From positions 1-56,840 of the forward strand of contig QCKG01000011.1 in NCBI GenBank assembly GCA_003215535.1: a stretch of DNA of 56,840 nucleotides, in the 5' to 3' direction. Made by a program: the position numbers and the translations under genes. This DNA comes from Prochlorococcus sp. AG-409-L18 (lineage in GTDB: Bacteria > Cyanobacteriota > Cyanobacteriia > PCC-6307 > Cyanobiaceae). Below are positions 53,705 through 56,840 of the stretch, piece by piece; the stretch's first letter is position 1; each line of letters starts with the position of its first letter. Below the pieces are notes generated by a model, which was given only the letters and a program-made list of their open reading frames with translations, was not told where the DNA came from and searched no databases.

Positions 53705-55102
53705 TCAAGAGACAACTCTCAAACAGGAGGAAAGCTGTTCAGGCCATAAAGGCTGTTGTTCAGCCAACCAATCAACACGCTTCTTATCTAATTCCTCACC
53801 AGGGATAATCAAAGGTATGCCTGGTGGATATGGACAAATCAATTCAGCTGAGACTCTCCCAGCTGCTTCAGGTATAGGAATTAACTTTGAGGGGGCTATC
53901 CAAGCCAAACTGGAATCATTTTTTGGTGTAGTGACCAATGGGACTGGAGGTGCAGAAAATTTAAACTTTTCCTCCCTAATCCGAACACATGTGATCATTT
54001 TATCCCAAAGGCTTCTAAAGACCTTAGACAAATCACTATGAGGAGCAAATCCCAGACAAAAAGTCAAGCAGCCTGGTTCTGGCAATTCTGCAACTAAGCC
54101 TTGAGAAATAAACCAAGAATCTGCTTCTAATCCACTTATTCCTAAACCAGCTGTATGAAGGATTAATCGCAAAGGATCCTGATTCTCCAATACAGGCAAT
54201 CCACTTTCAATTAACTCACGGCGCAATTCCCTCGCCTCATCAATACGATCCTTTAATTTCCTCTTACCTAAAGAAGAGCTCCATTCACGCAAAGAAGTCT
54301 CACAAGAAGCAATCAATAAAGAGCTAGGGCTAGTTGTCTGTAAACAACAAATACTTCTTTCCACAGCTACATGATCGACTTTATTCCCCTGCAACCAGAG
54401 GACTGCGGTTTGTGCAAGCCCTGTTGCTGATTTGTGAAGAGAATGCACAACCAAGTCAGCCCCTGCCTTTAATGCAGATACAGGCAACTTCTCATCAACC
54501 TCAGTCACAAAATGAGCTCCATGTGCTTCATCAACCAATACAGGCAGGCCTCTCTGATGAAGTTGCTGCACTAAAGGGTTGAGATTATTTGCATACCCTT
54601 GATATGTAGGGTGCACCAAAACGGCAGCAGAAATAACTAGCTGTATTTCAGATAATGAGTTCAATACGTCTTTTAACCAAAGCTCATCGGGTGGCCACAC
54701 ATGTCCTCTATCAGTTTTAAAAGGGAGATCAAACAGAACTGGTTTCAACTGACCTAAAAAACAAGCATGCAAAATGCTTCTATGTACATTGCGAGGCATC
54801 AAAACTCCTTCTCCAGGCCTAGCAAGTGCAAGAAGGGCCGCCTGCAAAAGCCCTGTTGCACCATTTACTCCATACCAGCACTTTTGAGCTCCAAAAAAAT
54901 ATGCTGACTTTTTTTGGCTTTCAGCTATAGCGCCCTTAGAAACCAGAGGACCGCCCAAGTCAGGGAGTTCAGGTAAATCCCATATCCCAGCTCGTTTATT
55001 CAATAAAGCTCTGAGCTCATCAGGTAAAGCCGCTCCTCGCCCATGTGCTGGTAAAAAAAGATTACGTCCACGATCTGTGGTCAATAGCTTGAAAAAAGCC
55101 AT
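53705..55102 (-). CDS. Orn/Lys/Arg decarboxylase family protein (PLP)
   Basis: A 465-residue fold-type I PLP decarboxylase. The N-terminus is RGRNLFLPAHGRGAALP, the PLP-stacking block is GATGLLQAALLAL, followed by DEAHGAHFVTE (191-201). The PLP lysine is K224 in HSLHKSATGLAQT. It is shorter than the E. coli inducible enzymes (over 700 residues) and lacks their wing domain, like other cyanobacterial members. The substrate (arginine, lysine or ornithine) cannot be fixed from the sequence. Confidence 0.9.
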   Translation of the reverse strand: MAFFKLLTTDRGRNLFLPAHGRGAALPDELRALLNKRAGIWDLPELPDLGGPLVSKGAIAESQKKSAYFFGAQKCWYGVNGATGLLQAALLALARPGEGVLMPRNVHRSILHACFLGQLKPVLFDLPFKTDRGHVWPPDELWLKDVLNSLSEIQLVISAAVLVHPTYQGYANNLNPLVQQLHQRGLPVLVDEAHGAHFVTEVDEKLPVSALKAGADLVVHSLHKSATGLAQTAVLWLQGNKVDHVAVERSICCLQTTSPSSLLIASCETSLREWSSSLGKRKLKDRIDEARELRRELIESGLPVLENQDPLRLILHTAGLGISGLEADSWFISQGLVAELPEPGCLTFCLGFAPHSDLSKVFRSLWDKMITCVRIREEKFKFSAPPVPLVTTPKNDSSLAWIAPSKLIPIPEAAGRVSAELICPYPPGIPLIIPGEELDKKRVDWLAEQQPLWPEQLSSCLRVVS

Positions 55103-55203
55103 AAAGCCTTCTTGTTGTTTCTAAAGTCTGATCAATAAGGTGGGAATCAAGTCAGTTAAGCTCCTCAAACTTAAAAACATTTACAGCAACACTGGAGACA
55201 CTA

Positions 55204-56840
55204 ATGCGCTATGAATCCAAAAGAGATTTAATTTGGTTAATAACAAAACCTTATATATGGATTCCAAGGCTTTTTACAATCGCTATCTCGTTAATATCTA
55301 TATTTATAAAGTTCTTAGTTTATGGTTCAAGCAAGGACGAACAAATCCAAAAGAATCTTGCCATTAATCTCCTTGAAACAATTACAGAGCTTGGTCCATG
55401 TTTTATCAAAGCTGGGCAATCTCTTTCAACTCGACCAGATCTAATTAGAAAAGATTGGCTCGAAGAATTAACTAAACTTCAAGACAACTTACCAGCCTTT
55501 AGTCACGAACAAACACTTGAAATAATCAAACAGGAACTAGGTGCCACAGTCGATGAACTCTTCGAAGAGTTCCCAGATGAACCAATAGCTGCAGCAAGTC
55601 TTGGTCAAGTATACAAAGCACGTTTACATGGGAACTACTGGGTAGCTGTCAAGGTACAACGACCCCAGCTTGATTACATCATCAGAAGAGACTTAGTCAT
55701 TATCAAATCACTTTGTGTAATCACAGGTCCAATACTTCCTTTAAATCTTGGTTTTGGCTTAGGTGAAATAATTGATGAATTTGGTCGAAGCCTTTTTGAA
55801 GAAATTGATTATAAAAAGGAAGCGGAGAATGCTGAGAGATTTGCTGGTTTATTTGCAGACAATCCAGCCATAACAGTACCAAGAGTTGAAAAAATGCTTT
55901 CCTCCCATAAAGTAATTACTACGAGTTGGATTAATGGTACTAAACTTCGGAACAGAAAGGATTTAGAGGAAATAGGCCTAGATACATCATCATTAATTCG
56001 GACAGGCGTAATAAGTGGAATTCAACAATTATTAGAATTTGGATATTTTCATGCCGATCCACATCCAGGGAATATGTTTGCTCTAAAAGGTAAGACGAAA
56101 GATCTAGGCCATTTAGCTTATGTAGATTTCGGAATGATGGATACTATTAGTGAAGCAGATCGGTTAACACTAACAGGTTCCGTAGTTCATTTAATCAACA
56201 AAGATTTCGAATCTCTTGCCAAAGACTTTCAAGATTTAGGTTTTCTTAGTCAGTCTGAAGATCTATCCCCTATTGTTCCAGTATTGGAAGAAGTCCTAGG
56301 AGGAACTCTTGGTGAAAAAGTTGAATCTTTTAATTTCAAAGCTATAACAGATCGCTTTTCTGAATTAATGTTTAATTACCCATTTAGAGTTCCAGCTAGA
56401 TTTGCATTAATAATCCGTGCTATTGTCAGTCAAGAAGGACTAGCACTAAGATTAGACCCTGAATTTAAAATAATAGGAGTTGCATATCCTTATGTAGCTA
56501 AGCGCTTGCTTTCAGGTGACACCAAAGAAATGCTTGAAATCCTCCTAGATGTCATATTTGACGAAAAGAAACGACTCCGCCTGGAAAGAGTTGAGAACCT
56601 CCTAAATGTGATCAAGAATGACTCTCCTAATAAGACTTCCGACTTATACCCTGTTGCAGGTGCGGGGGTCAAATTGTTATTTAGTCCAGAAGGTAAGAAA
56701 TTAAGAAGTAATCTACTAATGACATTAATCAAAGATGAAAGACTAAACACAAGTGAAATCAAAGGACTAATTAAATTGTTTAGAAAAAACTTGAAGAAGC
56801 GTGAAATGATAAAAGGAATACTAAAAGGGATTAACCCACT
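55204..56840 (+). CDS. ABC1/UbiB-family protein kinase-like, C-terminus cut by window edge
   Basis: An open frame from the ATG at 55204 to the edge (545 codons, no stop). The family's KxGQ motif is CFIKAGQSLSTRPD (K69, Q72). Ala-rich-loop and catalytic blocks follow: AAASLGQVYKARL, VAVKVQRP, EIDYKKEAENAERF, FHADPHPGNMF (HAD.HPGN) and YVDFGMMD (DFG). ABC1 kinases support quinone synthesis and thylakoid lipid functions. A C-terminal hydrophobic part is seen before the cut. It is divergent from the decarboxylase gene. Confidence 0.93.
   Translation, partial: MRYESKRDLIWLITKPYIWIPRLFTIAISLISIFIKFLVYGSSKDEQIQKNLAINLLETITELGPCFIKAGQSLSTRPDLIRKDWLEELTKLQDNLPAFSHEQTLEIIKQELGATVDELFEEFPDEPIAAASLGQVYKARLHGNYWVAVKVQRPQLDYIIRRDLVIIKSLCVITGPILPLNLGFGLGEIIDEFGRSLFEEIDYKKEAENAERFAGLFADNPAITVPRVEKMLSSHKVITTSWINGTKLRNRKDLEEIGLDTSSLIRTGVISGIQQLLEFGYFHADPHPGNMFALKGKTKDLGHLAYVDFGMMDTISEADRLTLTGSVVHLINKDFESLAKDFQDLGFLSQSEDLSPIVPVLEEVLGGTLGEKVESFNFKAITDRFSELMFNYPFRVPARFALIIRAIVSQEGLALRLDPEFKIIGVAYPYVAKRLLSGDTKEMLEILLDVIFDEKKRLRLERVENLLNVIKNDSPNKTSDLYPVAGAGVKLLFSPEGKKLRSNLLMTLIKDERLNTSEIKGLIKLFRKNLKKREMIKGILKGINP

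Noticed and set aside
1-56840. CRISPR array, insertion sequence, prophage or toxin-antitoxin pair
   Set aside because: No regularly spaced repeats, transposase or integrase motifs, or recognisable toxin families were seen on either strand.

Overview
The window looks like a chromosome segment of a marine picocyanobacterium, most likely a low-light Prochlorococcus. The DNA is AT-rich and genes are closely packed. It carries carotene isomerase, a CyanoP (PsbP-like) lipoprotein, a cytochrome b559 beta-like protein, DUF2862 and DUF6761 proteins, ClpC with a cyanobacterial-type N-terminus, and many tiny secreted or membrane proteins of the kind typical of this group. The genus is inferred from gene content and protein style, not from a database search.

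Region 1 (about 1-14.6 kb) is an accessory, low-coding-density zone. It holds mostly 30-150 residue proteins, many with a signal peptide or a single membrane helix. They include a two-member 'CNG' Cys-motif family, a Nif11-like protein with a membrane tail, a tandem DUF3721 pair (one member fused to a strictly periodic hydrophobic pentad repeat), and a divergent pair of small paralogues. Larger islands are a cupin lipoprotein, a DCC thiol oxidoreductase, a DUF2862 protein, an ArsM-like methyltransferase, a lumenal pentapeptide-repeat protein and an unusual PsbF-like fusion that has lost its haem histidine. Several stretches without annotated genes contain protein-like but broken or very short reading frames and strong hairpins. 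The zone ends at a DMT transporter and a tRNA-Lys(UUU).

Region 2 (15.9-23.0 kb) is conserved housekeeping: trmFO, crtH, an OmpR-type regulator with a degenerate receiver, a DUF6761 protein, the grxD-bolA iron-sulfur pair, a secreted hypothetical, plsC and pdxJ.

Region 3 (23.6-36.5 kb) is a recombination block: recC, a small membrane methyltransferase-like gene, recB and recD (recB/recD overlap by 4 bases), then a DeaD-type RNA helicase with a structured leader, a small secreted protein and an RRM RNA-binding protein with a clear terminator.

Region 4 (36.9-46.6 kb) has an ABC exporter, CyanoP, recR (with no ordinary start codon) and lipA on the plus strand (except CyanoP). These meet head-on a tightly packed leftward operon lysA-cdaA-uppS-bioB-trhO-hypothetical. 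The last stop codons of lipA and that operon interlock in a 4-bp TTAA.

Region 5 (46.6-56.8 kb) has rimI, clpC, a GldA-like dehydrogenase, an alpha/beta hydrolase and a DUF2993 protein rightward, cdsA and an Orn/Lys/Arg decarboxylase leftward, and an ABC1/UbiB-family kinase running off the right edge.
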